Below, one piece after another: positions 1-8,554 of a DNA stretch of 8,765 bases (position 1 is its first letter; every line of letters starts with the position of its first letter). A program made the position numbers and the translations under genes. The notes beneath the pieces are model-generated. The model ran no database searches, was not told the origin of the DNA, and worked only from the letters and a program-made list of their open reading frames with translations. The stretch covers positions 1-8,765 of the forward strand of contig SKOX01000068.1 of the NCBI GenBank assembly GCA_007119835.1, in the 5' to 3' direction. This DNA is from Paracoccaceae bacterium. Lineage in GTDB: Bacteria > Pseudomonadota > Alphaproteobacteria > Rhodobacterales > Rhodobacteraceae.

Positions 1-694
1 CGCCGATCGGCGAGATGCCGCTCGTCGCGAGCGTGGACATCGCGTGGCAGAGGGCGACGAAGGGCCGGTCGCCCGCGATCATCAGCAGGGTCGCGAGGAG
101 GCCGGTGAAGAGCAGGTAGACCGGCGCGATGACCCGCAGGCAGCGGACGATCCGCTCGCGCGCGGACGGGACCGACAGGCTCTGGCGCACGTCGCCCTCG
201 CTCCGCGAGGCGCGGACGATCTCGAAGCCTCCGAGGTTGAGCGGCGCGAGCACGGCGAAGGCCGCGACGAGGATCATCAGCCCGCCGGCCCATCCGACCA
301 GCGCCCGCCACAGGTGGACCGGCTGGGGCACGAGCCAGTGCCGATCGAAGACGGTGGCCCCCGTCGTCGTCAGGCTGGAGAGCATCTCGAAGTAGGCAGC
401 GGAGAAGCTGAGCGGCTGGACCTGCTGCAGCGGCAGCGCCAGCGCGACCGGCAGCAGCAGGTAGGCGAGCAGCAACGTCACGAGCTGGTAGCGCTCGGCC
501 TTTTCCGGCATCCGGTTCATCAGCGCGAGGCCGAGGATCACCGCGACGATCGCGAAGAAAATCGCGTGGTAGAGGAAGGTCCGGGCGATCCGCCAGTCGC
601 CGAGATGCGCGGCATGGAGCGCCGGCACCAGCATCAGCGCCGCCGCCCCGAACAGGAGGACCGAGAAGGCGGGGAACTGCTTGAGGGCGCGCAT
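1..694 (-). CDS. trkH: TrkH potassium uptake channel subunit, N-terminal half (runs off window)
   Basis: Integral inner-membrane, ion-conducting subunit of the Trk/Ktr potassium uptake system, gated from the cytosol by TrkA. Translating the minus strand from the ATG at 694-692 gives 231 residues with no stop before the window edge. That is about half of a usual TrkH of roughly 480 residues. Hydrophobic segments lie near residues 8-28, 40-58, 70-88, 130-150 and 186-207. Two selectivity-filter loops are visible: SLTTTGATV at 107-115, with filter glycine 112, and STLATSGIS at 220-228, with glycine 226. This matches the repeated half-pore layout of the family, so repeats three and four should lie beyond the window. 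The start overlaps the trkA stop by one base (TGATG). I see no purine-rich ribosome-binding site just upstream, so translation is probably coupled to trkA. A TrkG-type paralogue would look the same here. Confidence 0.93.
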   Translation of the reverse strand, partial: MRALKQFPAFSVLLFGAAALMLVPALHAAHLGDWRIARTFLYHAIFFAIVAVILGLALMNRMPEKAERYQLVTLLLAYLLLPVALALPLQQVQPLSFSAAYFEMLSSLTTTGATVFDRHWLVPQPVHLWRALVGWAGGLMILVAAFAVLAPLNLGGFEIVRASRSEGDVRQSLSVPSARERIVRCLRVIAPVYLLFTGLLATLLMIAGDRPFVALCHAMSTLATSGISPIG

Positions 695-2076
695 CAGAAG
701 AAGTCGAGGCCCACCTGGAAGAGCCGCTCGACATCGACCACGGCCTCGCGCTTGGCGAAGATCGTCAGGATGTCGCCTTCTTCGATCCGGGTCGTGCCCC
801 TGGGCCGGATGACCTTGGCGCCCTTGCGCATGAGCCCGATCAGGGCGTCCCTGGGGATCTCGGCGTCGCGCACGAGCGTGCCGGCGATCGGCGACGTCCC
901 GAGCACCTGGGCCTCGATGACCTCGGCCTCGCCGTCGCCGATCGAGTAGACGGCGCGGATGCGGCCGTGCCGGATGAAGCGCAGGATCGAGCTGACCGTG
1001 GTCGAGCGCGGGTTGACGTAGGCGTCGATCCCGATGGCCTCGGCGAGGCTGTCGAACGAGGGGTCGTTGATGAGCGCGACCGAGAGCTTCGCGCCTTCCG
1101 ACTTGGCGCGGACGCACGACAGGATGTTGGTCTTGTCGTCCTCGGTCAGCGCGAGGATCGCGTCGGTGGCGGCGACGTTGGCCTCGGCGAGGACGTCGAG
1201 GTCGAGGCCGTCGCCGTTCAGCACCACGGTCCGGCGCAGCATGTCGGCGGCGAACTCGGCGCGGGCGCGGCTCCGCTCGATGATCTTCAGCCGCGGCCGT
1301 CTGGGGTCGGCCTCCAGCTTTCTGGCGAGCTCGAGCCCGATGTTGCCGGCGCCGATGATCAGCAGGCGATCGAGCGAGAGATGGTGCTTGCCGAAGATCT
1401 CCATGACGCGGCCCACGTCCTCGGTCGCGGTGAAGATGTAGGCCTGGTCGTCGGCGTAGAGCTGGTCGCTCGGCTCGGGCACGAACAGCCAGTCGCCGCG
1501 GCGGATGCCGACCACCACCGCCCGCAGCGTCGAGAACAGCTCGGAAAGCTGGCGCAGCGGCGTGTCGAGGACGGCGCAGTCGGCGCTGAGCGAGATGCCG
1601 ACGAGCTGGGCGTGGCCGTCGAGGAAGCTCTCGATGTCGAAGGCGGCCGGCGCCCGGAGCCGCTGGATGACCGCTTCGGCGACGGCGAGCTCGGGCGAGA
1701 TCACCACGTCGATCGGCAGGTGCTCGGTCTTGTAGAGGTCGGAGTAGATCGCGTCGAGATACGGCTTGGCGCGCAGGCGGGCGATCTTGCGCGGCACCGA
1801 GAAGATCGAGTGCGCCACCTGGCAGACGACCATGTTGACCTCGTCGGACTGGGTCGCCGCGATCACCATGTCGGCGTCGCGCGCCCCTGCCCGCTCGAGC
1901 ACGTCCGGGTGCGAGGCGAAGCCCGTGACGCCGCCGACGTCATAGGCCTCGCTGATCCGGCGGACGAGCGTGGGGTCGTTGTCGACCACGGTGACCTGGT
2001 TGGTCCCCTCCTCGCGCGCGAGGTGCCGGGCGATCTGGCCGCCGACCTGGCCGGCGCCGCAGATGATGATCTTCAT
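694..2076 (-). CDS. trkA: TrkA, potassium uptake regulatory subunit (two RCK domains)
   Basis: Peripheral cytosolic subunit of the Trk potassium transporter. It binds NAD(H) or other nucleotides and gates TrkH. The 460-residue product is close to the familiar length of about 458. It is built from two tandem RCK units, each a Rossmann fold followed by a TrkA-C domain. The first unit starts with KIIICGAGQVG (glycines 7, 9 and 12) and has acidic residue D32 at the end of the second strand, the usual nucleotide-ribose contact. The second starts with LLIIGAGNIG at 238-247, with E267 in the equivalent position. TrkA-C regions fall at about 145-225 and 375-455. The ATG at 2076 sits 5 nt after a GGAG and begins directly at the first beta strand, so the start is well supported. 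trkH follows with a one-base overlap, and ntrX lies 91 nt upstream. Confidence 0.97.
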   Translation of the reverse strand: MKIIICGAGQVGGQIARHLAREEGTNQVTVVDNDPTLVRRISEAYDVGGVTGFASHPDVLERAGARDADMVIAATQSDEVNMVVCQVAHSIFSVPRKIARLRAKPYLDAIYSDLYKTEHLPIDVVISPELAVAEAVIQRLRAPAAFDIESFLDGHAQLVGISLSADCAVLDTPLRQLSELFSTLRAVVVGIRRGDWLFVPEPSDQLYADDQAYIFTATEDVGRVMEIFGKHHLSLDRLLIIGAGNIGLELARKLEADPRRPRLKIIERSRARAEFAADMLRRTVVLNGDGLDLDVLAEANVAATDAILALTEDDKTNILSCVRAKSEGAKLSVALINDPSFDSLAEAIGIDAYVNPRSTTVSSILRFIRHGRIRAVYSIGDGEAEVIEAQVLGTSPIAGTLVRDAEIPRDALIGLMRKGAKVIRPRGTTRIEEGDILTIFAKREAVVDVERLFQVGLDFF

Positions 2077-2167
2077 GCCCGCTCCGCCGACCTGCCGAAG
2101 CCGCTGCAGTCAGCACAGGCGAGGAGCCTATGCAAGACCCGACCACCCGCGCGCGATGCCACCGGCC
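2077..2167 (-). other. ntrX-trkA intergenic gap, the longest in the window
   Basis: These 91 nt separate the ntrX stop from the trkA start; all other junctions here are 35 nt or less, or overlap. The trkA end carries a GGAG ribosome-binding site. On the minus strand I see no convincing sigma-70 hexamer pair and no GC-rich hairpin followed by a U-run. A sequence at 2145-2131 reading TGGTCGGGTCTTGCA resembles a -24/-12 element, but the two halves are one base too close together. The gap is long enough to hold a secondary promoter or a processing site, but nothing in it proves one. Confidence 0.4.
2082..2085 (-). promoter_or_regulatory. Ribosome-binding site of trkA
   Basis: The minus strand reads GGAG followed by five bases (CGGGC) and the ATG of trkA. 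The match and spacing are acceptable and support the start at 2076. Confidence 0.6.
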
Positions 2168-3571
2168 TCAGGCATGTTCCTCCAGTTCCTCCGTCCGGCC
2201 GTTGCCGTTCCGTGCCGAGATGACGTTGAGCGACTTGAGCTTCCGGTGCAGCGCCGAGCGCTCCATCCCGACGAAGTTCGCCGTCCGCGAGATGTTGCCG
2301 CCGAAGCGGTTGACCTGCGCCAGCAGATACTCGCGCTCGAACATCTCGCGCGCCTCCCTGAGCGCAAGCCCCGCGAAGGTCCCGCCGATGACGCCCTGGC
2401 CGTTGCCCGTGCCGTTGCCGCCCGAGGTGTCGGCGAAGATCTCCTCCGGCTCGATCGGCCCATGGTCCGGCCCCAGGATCAGCGCGCGCTCGAGCGTGTT
2501 TCTCAGCTGCCGGACGTTTCCCGGCCAGCGCATGGTCTGGAGCTGCGCCTCGGCCTCGGGCGACAGCGCGCGCGGCGGCAAGCCTTGCGTCTCGTTGAGC
2601 TCGGCGAGGAAGTGGCGCGCGAGCAGCGGGATGTCCTCCCGCCGCGCCTCGAGCCCCGGCACCTCGATCGGCACCACGGCGAGCCGGTGATAGAGCTCGG
2701 TGCGGAAGCGCCCTTCGGCGACCTCGCGGGTGAGGTCGCGGGTGGTCGCCGAGATGACGCGCACGTCGACCCGCACCGTGCCCGAGCCGCCGACGCGCCG
2801 GAAGGACTGGTCGACGAGGACGCGCAGGATCTTGGCCTGGGTGCCCGGCGGCATGTCGGCCACCTCGTCGAAGAACAGGATGCCGCCGTGCGCCCGCTCG
2901 AAGAGGCCGGGCTCGACCCCCTCCGGCCCCTCGCAACCGAACAGGGTCTCCTCCATGGCGTCGGGCGCGATCGAGGCGGAGTTCACCACGACGAACGGGC
3001 CGGCGGCGCGCGGGCTGTTGCGGTGGATGTAGCGCGCGGCGACCTCCTTGCCGCAGCCCGCCGGCCCCTTCAGCATCACCCGGCCGTTCGAGCGCGTCAC
3101 CTTGTCGAGCTGGGAGCGCAGCGTGCGGAAGGCCGGGCCCTCGCCCAGCATGGTGAAGACGTGGGTGTCGCGGACGCGGAGCTGGGCGTTCTCCCGGCGC
3201 AGGCGCGAGGCCTCGAGCGCGCGGGTGATGACGACCATCAGCTGGTCGATGTTGAACGGCTTCTCGATGAAGTCGTAGGCGCCCTGCTTGATCGCGGCGA
3301 CCGCGATCTCGATGTTGCCGTGGCCCGAGATGATGACCACCGGGATCTCGGGGTTGTCGCGGCGGACCTTCTTCAGGATCTCGATGCCGTCGAGGCGGCT
3401 CTCCTTGAGCCAGATGTCGAGGATGATGAGGTTCGGCGGCGCCTTGTTGATCTCGGCGAAGGCGGTCTCGCTGTCCCAGGCCAGCCGGGTGCCGTGGCCC
3501 TCGTCCTGGAGGATATCCGCGATCAGCTCGCGGATGTCGGGCTCGTCGTCGACAACGAGGATGTCGGTCAT
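2168..3571 (-). CDS. ntrX: NtrX, response regulator of the NtrY/NtrX system, AAA+ type without GAFTGA
   Basis: DNA-binding response regulator paired with NtrY; in alphaproteobacteria it is tied to nitrogen metabolism, respiration, redox state and envelope control. It has 467 residues in the NtrC-family order. The receiver (1-120) has acidic pocket D8/D9, phospho-acceptor D52, S82 and K104. The AAA+ domain has Walker A GPAGCGKE at 169-176, Walker B ILFFDE at 231-236, and likely arginine fingers R290 and R296. A Fis-type helix-turn-helix lies at about 410-448. The loop after LFG (213-223) is five residues shorter than in the neighbouring NtrC and lacks GAFTGA, so classical sigma-54 activation is unlikely, as known for several alphaproteobacterial NtrX proteins. 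The frame stays open far upstream through ntrY, but the ATG at 3571 follows a GAGGGAG site, starts directly at the receiver beta strand, and overlaps the ntrY stop as TGATG. Confidence 0.97.
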   Translation of the reverse strand: MTDILVVDDEPDIRELIADILQDEGHGTRLAWDSETAFAEINKAPPNLIILDIWLKESRLDGIEILKKVRRDNPEIPVVIISGHGNIEIAVAAIKQGAYDFIEKPFNIDQLMVVITRALEASRLRRENAQLRVRDTHVFTMLGEGPAFRTLRSQLDKVTRSNGRVMLKGPAGCGKEVAARYIHRNSPRAAGPFVVVNSASIAPDAMEETLFGCEGPEGVEPGLFERAHGGILFFDEVADMPPGTQAKILRVLVDQSFRRVGGSGTVRVDVRVISATTRDLTREVAEGRFRTELYHRLAVVPIEVPGLEARREDIPLLARHFLAELNETQGLPPRALSPEAEAQLQTMRWPGNVRQLRNTLERALILGPDHGPIEPEEIFADTSGGNGTGNGQGVIGGTFAGLALREAREMFEREYLLAQVNRFGGNISRTANFVGMERSALHRKLKSLNVISARNGNGRTEELEEHA

Positions 3572-5976
3572 CAGATGCTCTCCCTCAATTCCTTGATGCT
3601 TTTTGCCTGTGGTCGTTCCCGTGCCTCTGCCGCCGCGCGGCCGGATGCCGTTCCGGTCGCCGGCGTGCCGGTCGCCGCGGGCGGCGCGGGTTCGCCGTTG
3701 TCCGCGGCCCCTCCCCCGCCCCCCTCGCCCTCGCCCTCGCCCTGGCGGGACGGGGCGACCTGGTGCGGCAGGGTGATCCGCGCCCAGGCGCCGCCCGTTT
3801 CCGCGCCCTCGAAGGGCGGCGCCGGGCGCAGGTCGAGGTTGCCGTCGTGCTCCTCGACGATCTTCTTGACGATCGACAGGCCGAGGCCCGTTCCGCCACG
3901 CCGGTGGGTGACGTAAGGCTCGTAGAGGCGGACCGCCTCGTCGGGCAGGCCGCAGCCGTTGTCCATGATGTCGATGACGACCTCGCCCGGCTCGTGGCGG
4001 AGGCGGACGCGGATCTCGCCGTCGTCCTGCGACGCCTCGGGATCGGCGCACCGCGCCTCGACCGCCTCCACGGCGTTCTTCAGCAGGTTGCCGACCGCCT
4101 GGCCGATCATGGTGCCGTCGAGTTGCGCGAGCACCGCCTGCTCGGGCAGGTCGAGATCGAAGCGGATGCCGGGGCTGGCCGATTCCTGCAGCAGCACCGC
4201 CTCCGCGATGAGCTTGCCGAGGTCGAGCGGGCGGCGCTCGGGCGCTGGCATCCGCGCGAACTTGGAGAACTCGTCGACGATGCGGCGCAGGTCGTTGGTC
4301 TGGCGCACGATGACGTTGGCGTATTGCTCGAGCGCCTCGCGCTGGTCGCCGACCAGCGGCCCGAACTTGCGCCTGAGCCGCTCCGCCGACAGCTGGATCG
4401 GCGTCAGCGGGTTCTTGACCTCGTGGGCGATGCGGCGGGCGACGTCGCCCCAGGCGGCCATCCGCTGGGCCACGACCAGATCGGTCACGTCGTCGAAGGT
4501 GATGACGATGCCCTCGAGCGTGCCGTCGTCCCGCTGGCGGCTGCCGACGCGCACCAGGAGGTCGAGGTCGCGCCCGCGCCGGCGAAGGCGGACCTGGCTC
4601 TGGGCGGCGCCGGTGCGCCGGGTCTCGAGCTCGCGCATCAGCGGCGCGAACTCGGGCGCGGCGGCCTCGAGCGGCCGGCCGAAGACCGCGTCGCGGTCGA
4701 CGGCGAGGAGGCCGGTCGCGGCGGCGTTGATCACCTCGACGCGGCCCTCGCCATCGAGGCCGATCACGCCGGCGGTCACGCCCGTGAGCACCGAATCGAA
4801 CAGGCGCCTGCGACGCTCGGTCTCCGCGTTGGAGGCGATGAGCTCGTCGCGCTGGGCCTTCACCTGCCGGGTCATGTCGTTGAAGGCGTTGCCGAGGAGC
4901 GCGATCTCGTCCTGGCTGTCCTCGACGGGGACCCGAACGTTGAAGTCGCCCTGCCCCACCCGCTCGGCGGCCGCCGCGAGCCGGCCGACCGGCCGCGCCA
5001 GCCGCTCGGCGAACTGCAGGCCGAGCCAGATCGTGCCGAGGATGACCACCAGCGCGAAGCCGAGATAGATCAGCGCGAACTCGAAGACCAGCCGGCCGCG
5101 GTCGCGCTCGAGCTGGTGGTAGAGCGAGACGGTCTCGGTGGTCTCGTCGAGGAGCGCGAGGATTTCGCCGTCGACCTCGCGGCTGACGTAGAGGAAGCGG
5201 TCGACGAAGGCGCCGAGGTGATAGAGCGCGCGGAACTCGTTGTTCGGCCAGTCCTGGATGATGACGATCTCGCCCTGGCGGGCGCGCTCGATCTCCTCGC
5301 GGCTCGGCGGGATGAAGTCGAAGAGGTAGGACCGCTCGCCCCGCGCCCGGAGGCCGGCGTCGCCGTCGATGACGTAGGCCTTGGGCAGCGCGCGCTGCAT
5401 CTGGAGCTGGCCGAGGGTGAGGTACTCGCGCAGCTGCCCGCCCGAGAGCAGCGGGTAGCGCTCTTTCTGGTCGCTGAGGAAGTCGCCGAGCAGCTCGGCG
5501 TCGGCCTGGAGCGTCGCGCGGTGTTCCTCCTCGTAGGCCTGGGCGGCGGCGAGCGAGTTGGTAACCACCGCCCGGACCCGGTCGGAGAACCAGCCCTCGA
5601 GGCCGAAGTTGAGCGACAGCGTGGCGAAGATCGCGACGAGGACCGTGGGGATCAGCGCGATGCCCGAGAAGGCCCGCGTCAGCCGCATGTGGATCGTCGA
5701 GCCCGCCGAGCGGCGGCGGCGGGCGGCGAGGATGCCGACGACGCCGCGCGCGACGAAGGTGGCGACGACGATGGCGTAGACGAAGCCCGCGAGCAGGATC
5801 ACAGACAGCGCCCGCCGGCCGCCGAGCCACTGCATCTCGCCGAGCGCCGCAAAGGTGAGGACCACGAGGATGGGCCCGAGCGCGATCATCGCCCAGAAGC
5901 CCGCCTGGCGCACGCCGCGGCGACGGACCCAGCGCTCGACGTGGAGGCTGGCGGTTGACAGGACGTGGCGGCGCAT
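3571..5976 (-). CDS. ntrY: NtrY, membrane-bound sensor histidine kinase
   Basis: Inner-membrane sensor kinase that phosphorylates NtrX. The 801-residue product has predicted membrane segments near 27-45, 57-80, 102-122 and 298-320. The stretch of about 175 residues at 123-297 should be periplasmic and carry the sensor. A HAMP region follows (about 321-375, with RPVGRLAAAAERVGQGDF), then a PAS region (about 388-500). The kinase core has the H-box RRIAHEVKNPLTPIQLS with H518, the N-box LLKNAVEAV with N634, a G1 box DNGCGLP at 672-678 and a G2 box GGTGLGLSIV at 694-703. The fold ends near 737. A Gly/Glu/Ala/Pro-rich tail of about 60 residues follows and looks disordered. The ATG at 5976 lies 7 nt after a modest GAGAG, 35 nt downstream of ntrC. 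The stop overlaps the ntrX start by one base, which implies matched kinase and regulator production. Confidence 0.97.
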   Translation of the reverse strand: MRRHVLSTASLHVERWVRRRGVRQAGFWAMIALGPILVVLTFAALGEMQWLGGRRALSVILLAGFVYAIVVATFVARGVVGILAARRRRSAGSTIHMRLTRAFSGIALIPTVLVAIFATLSLNFGLEGWFSDRVRAVVTNSLAAAQAYEEEHRATLQADAELLGDFLSDQKERYPLLSGGQLREYLTLGQLQMQRALPKAYVIDGDAGLRARGERSYLFDFIPPSREEIERARQGEIVIIQDWPNNEFRALYHLGAFVDRFLYVSREVDGEILALLDETTETVSLYHQLERDRGRLVFEFALIYLGFALVVILGTIWLGLQFAERLARPVGRLAAAAERVGQGDFNVRVPVEDSQDEIALLGNAFNDMTRQVKAQRDELIASNAETERRRRLFDSVLTGVTAGVIGLDGEGRVEVINAAATGLLAVDRDAVFGRPLEAAAPEFAPLMRELETRRTGAAQSQVRLRRRGRDLDLLVRVGSRQRDDGTLEGIVITFDDVTDLVVAQRMAAWGDVARRIAHEVKNPLTPIQLSAERLRRKFGPLVGDQREALEQYANVIVRQTNDLRRIVDEFSKFARMPAPERRPLDLGKLIAEAVLLQESASPGIRFDLDLPEQAVLAQLDGTMIGQAVGNLLKNAVEAVEARCADPEASQDDGEIRVRLRHEPGEVVIDIMDNGCGLPDEAVRLYEPYVTHRRGGTGLGLSIVKKIVEEHDGNLDLRPAPPFEGAETGGAWARITLPHQVAPSRQGEGEGEGGGGGAADNGEPAPPAATGTPATGTASGRAAAEARERPQAKSIKELRESI
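3580..3586 (-). promoter_or_regulatory. Ribosome-binding site of ntrX inside the end of ntrY
   Basis: The minus strand reads GAGGGAG, with its core eight bases before the ATG at 3571. The site lies within the last codons of ntrY. It decides the ntrX start, because the ntrX frame is open for more than 2 kb upstream. Confidence 0.75.
3709..3743. repeat. C-rich tract with three TCGCCC hexamer copies encoding the NtrY tail
   Basis: On the plus strand a run of C-rich sequence (CTCCCCCGCCCCCC at 3711-3724) leads into three exact tandem copies of TCGCCC at 3725-3742. Read from the minus strand inside ntrY it encodes alternating Gly-Glu followed by polyglycine, about residues 746-756. The hexamer unit keeps the frame if copy number changes, but the adjacent C-run could shift frame by slippage. 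Confidence 0.8.
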
Positions 5977-6011
5977 GGTGGCGCTCTCGTTGATGCTCGA
6001 CTGTGGCAGTC

Positions 6012-7463
<1,452 letters not shown>

Positions 7464-7465
7464 GC

Positions 7466-8554
7466 TCAGACCTCCGCTTCGCTGTCTTCGCCCTTCCAGA
7501 CCGGCAGCCGGATCTGGAAGCGGGTCCGCCCGGGGCGGCTGTCGCACTCGATGGTGCCGCCGTGGTCGGAGATGAACTTCGACACCAGCGACAGCCCGAG
7601 CCCGGAGCCGTTCGCCTTCGAGCTGACGAAGGGGTCGAAGATGTTCCGGATCAGCGTCTCGGGGATGCCGGGGCCGTTGTCGGTGACGGTGACGAGGAGC
7701 GGCAGGCTCTCGGAGTGGCCGCCGGGGCTCGTGATCTTCACGCCGGGGCGGAAGGCCGTCGAGATCCCGATGACGCCGCCGACCTTGGGGATCGCCTCGG
7801 CCGCGTTCTTCAGCAGGTTCTGGAAGACCTGCAGCAGCTGGTCGGGGTCCCCGGACGTGGACGGCAGCGAGGGGTCGAACTCCTCGGTGAAGCGGGCGTG
7901 GGCGGCGAAGCCCGCCGCCGCCGACCGCCGCGCCCGGTCGAGCACGTCGTGGATGTTGAGCGCCTGCCGCTGGGCCGGGCGCAGGTCGCCGAACTGCTCG
8001 ACCCTGTCGACGAGCTTGCCGATCCGCGCCGCCTCCTCCCGGATCAGCCCGGTGAGCTCGCGCTCCGAGTCCGACAGCGACATCTCGAGCAGCTGCGCCG
8101 CGCCGCCGATGCCGGCGAGCGGATTGCGGATCTCGTGGGCCAGCATGGCGGCCATCCCGGTCACCGACCGCGCCGCGGAGCGGTAGGAGAGCGAGCGGTC
8201 CATCTTGTCGGCGAGGCCCTGCGGGTGCAGCAGCAGCAGCACGTCGCCGCTCCCGTCGTGGAGCGGCGTGGCGTGGACGTGGTGGGTCTGGCGTCCGCCC
8301 TCGAGCCAGCCGACCTCGACGTTGTACTGCGCGACCGACACTTCCGTCCGCCGCGCCTGGGCGACGACGTCGAGGATCACCGAATCCCCGCCCAGGAAGC
8401 GCGCCAGCGGCTTGTCGCGAAGCTGCCGCTGCGAGGCGCCGGCCGCGCTCTCCGCCGCGGGGTTGGCCATGCGCACGTGGTCGTCGGGTGCGATGACCAG
8501 GGCCGGGTAGGGCACGGCGCTCCAGATCGCCTCGTAGCTCGGCGCCGCGGTCAT
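7466..8554 (-). CDS. ntrB: NtrB, soluble nitrogen sensor histidine kinase/phosphatase
   Basis: Cytosolic kinase and phosphatase of NtrC, controlled in the family by PII protein (GlnB) in response to glutamine and 2-oxoglutarate. The 362-residue product has no membrane segment. A PAS domain spans about 6-110 ([22 protein letters not shown]). The dimerisation and phospho-transfer region has the H-box [20 protein letters not shown] with H140. The ATPase part has the N-box [10 protein letters not shown] with N250, G1 box DNGPGIP at 292-298 and G2 box GSGLGLSLV at 316-324. The frame is open to an ATG at 8587, but the ATG at 8554 is preferred: it overlaps the dusB stop as ATGA, has a GGGAG eight bases upstream, and leads straight into the PAS fold. 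ntrC begins two bases after the stop, so the pair is certainly co-transcribed. Confidence 0.97.
   Translation of the reverse strand: MTAAPSYEAIWSAVPYPALVIAPDDHVRMANPAAESAAGASQRQLRDKPLARFLGGDSVILDVVAQARRTEVSVAQYNVEVGWLEGGRQTHHVHATPLHDGSGDVLLLLHPQGLADKMDRSLSYRSAARSVTGMAAMLAHEIRNPLAGIGGAAQLLEMSLSDSERELTGLIREEAARIGKLVDRVEQFGDLRPAQRQALNIHDVLDRARRSAAAGFAAHARFTEEFDPSLPSTSGDPDQLLQVFQNLLKNAAEAIPKVGGVIGISTAFRPGVKITSPGGHSESLPLLVTVTDNGPGIPETLIRNIFDPFVSSKANGSGLGLSLVSKFISDHGGTIECDSRPGRTRFQIRLPVWKGEDSEAEV
7471..7475 (-). promoter_or_regulatory. Ribosome-binding site of ntrC inside the end of ntrB
   Basis: A perfect GGAGG on the minus strand lies seven bases before the ATG at 7463, within the last codons of ntrB. 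It is the strongest ribosome-binding site in the window. It selects the internal ATG at 7463 over an upstream in-frame ATG at 7547. Confidence 0.8.

Noticed and set aside
44..949. Plus-strand open frame over trkH and the end of trkA.
   Set aside because: The minus strand here encodes TrkH with two selectivity-filter motifs and the TrkA C-terminus. The plus-strand product is a low-complexity charged shadow.
2097..2130. Possible hairpin terminator between ntrX and trkA.
   Set aside because: Only short stems such as GCTG/CAGC can be drawn, and no run of U follows on the minus strand.
2105..2135. Possible sigma-70 promoter for trkA starting from TTGCAT.
   Set aside because: The sequence 17 bases further on (TGACTG) barely matches a -10 hexamer, so the pair is no better than chance.
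2168..5830. A 1220-codon minus-strand open frame covering ntrX and most of ntrY, as if NtrX had a huge N-terminal extension.
   Set aside because: Upstream of 3571 this frame is an out-of-frame reading of ntrY, with an Arg/Pro/Ala-rich product typical of GC-rich shadow frames. ntrY itself has all kinase motifs in another frame, and ntrX has its own ribosome-binding site and start.
3763..5958. Plus-strand open frame of 731 codons opposite ntrY.
   Set aside because: It is antisense to a gene with clear conserved motifs. Its composition (Asp, Arg, Ala, Leu, Glu, Val repeats) is what the reverse complement of GC-rich codons gives, and no domain is visible.
5977..6011. Separate promoter for ntrYX in the ntrC-ntrY gap.
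   Set aside because: The gap is only 35 nt, and I see no -35/-10 or -24/-12 elements in it; a promoter inside the end of ntrC cannot be excluded but is not visible.
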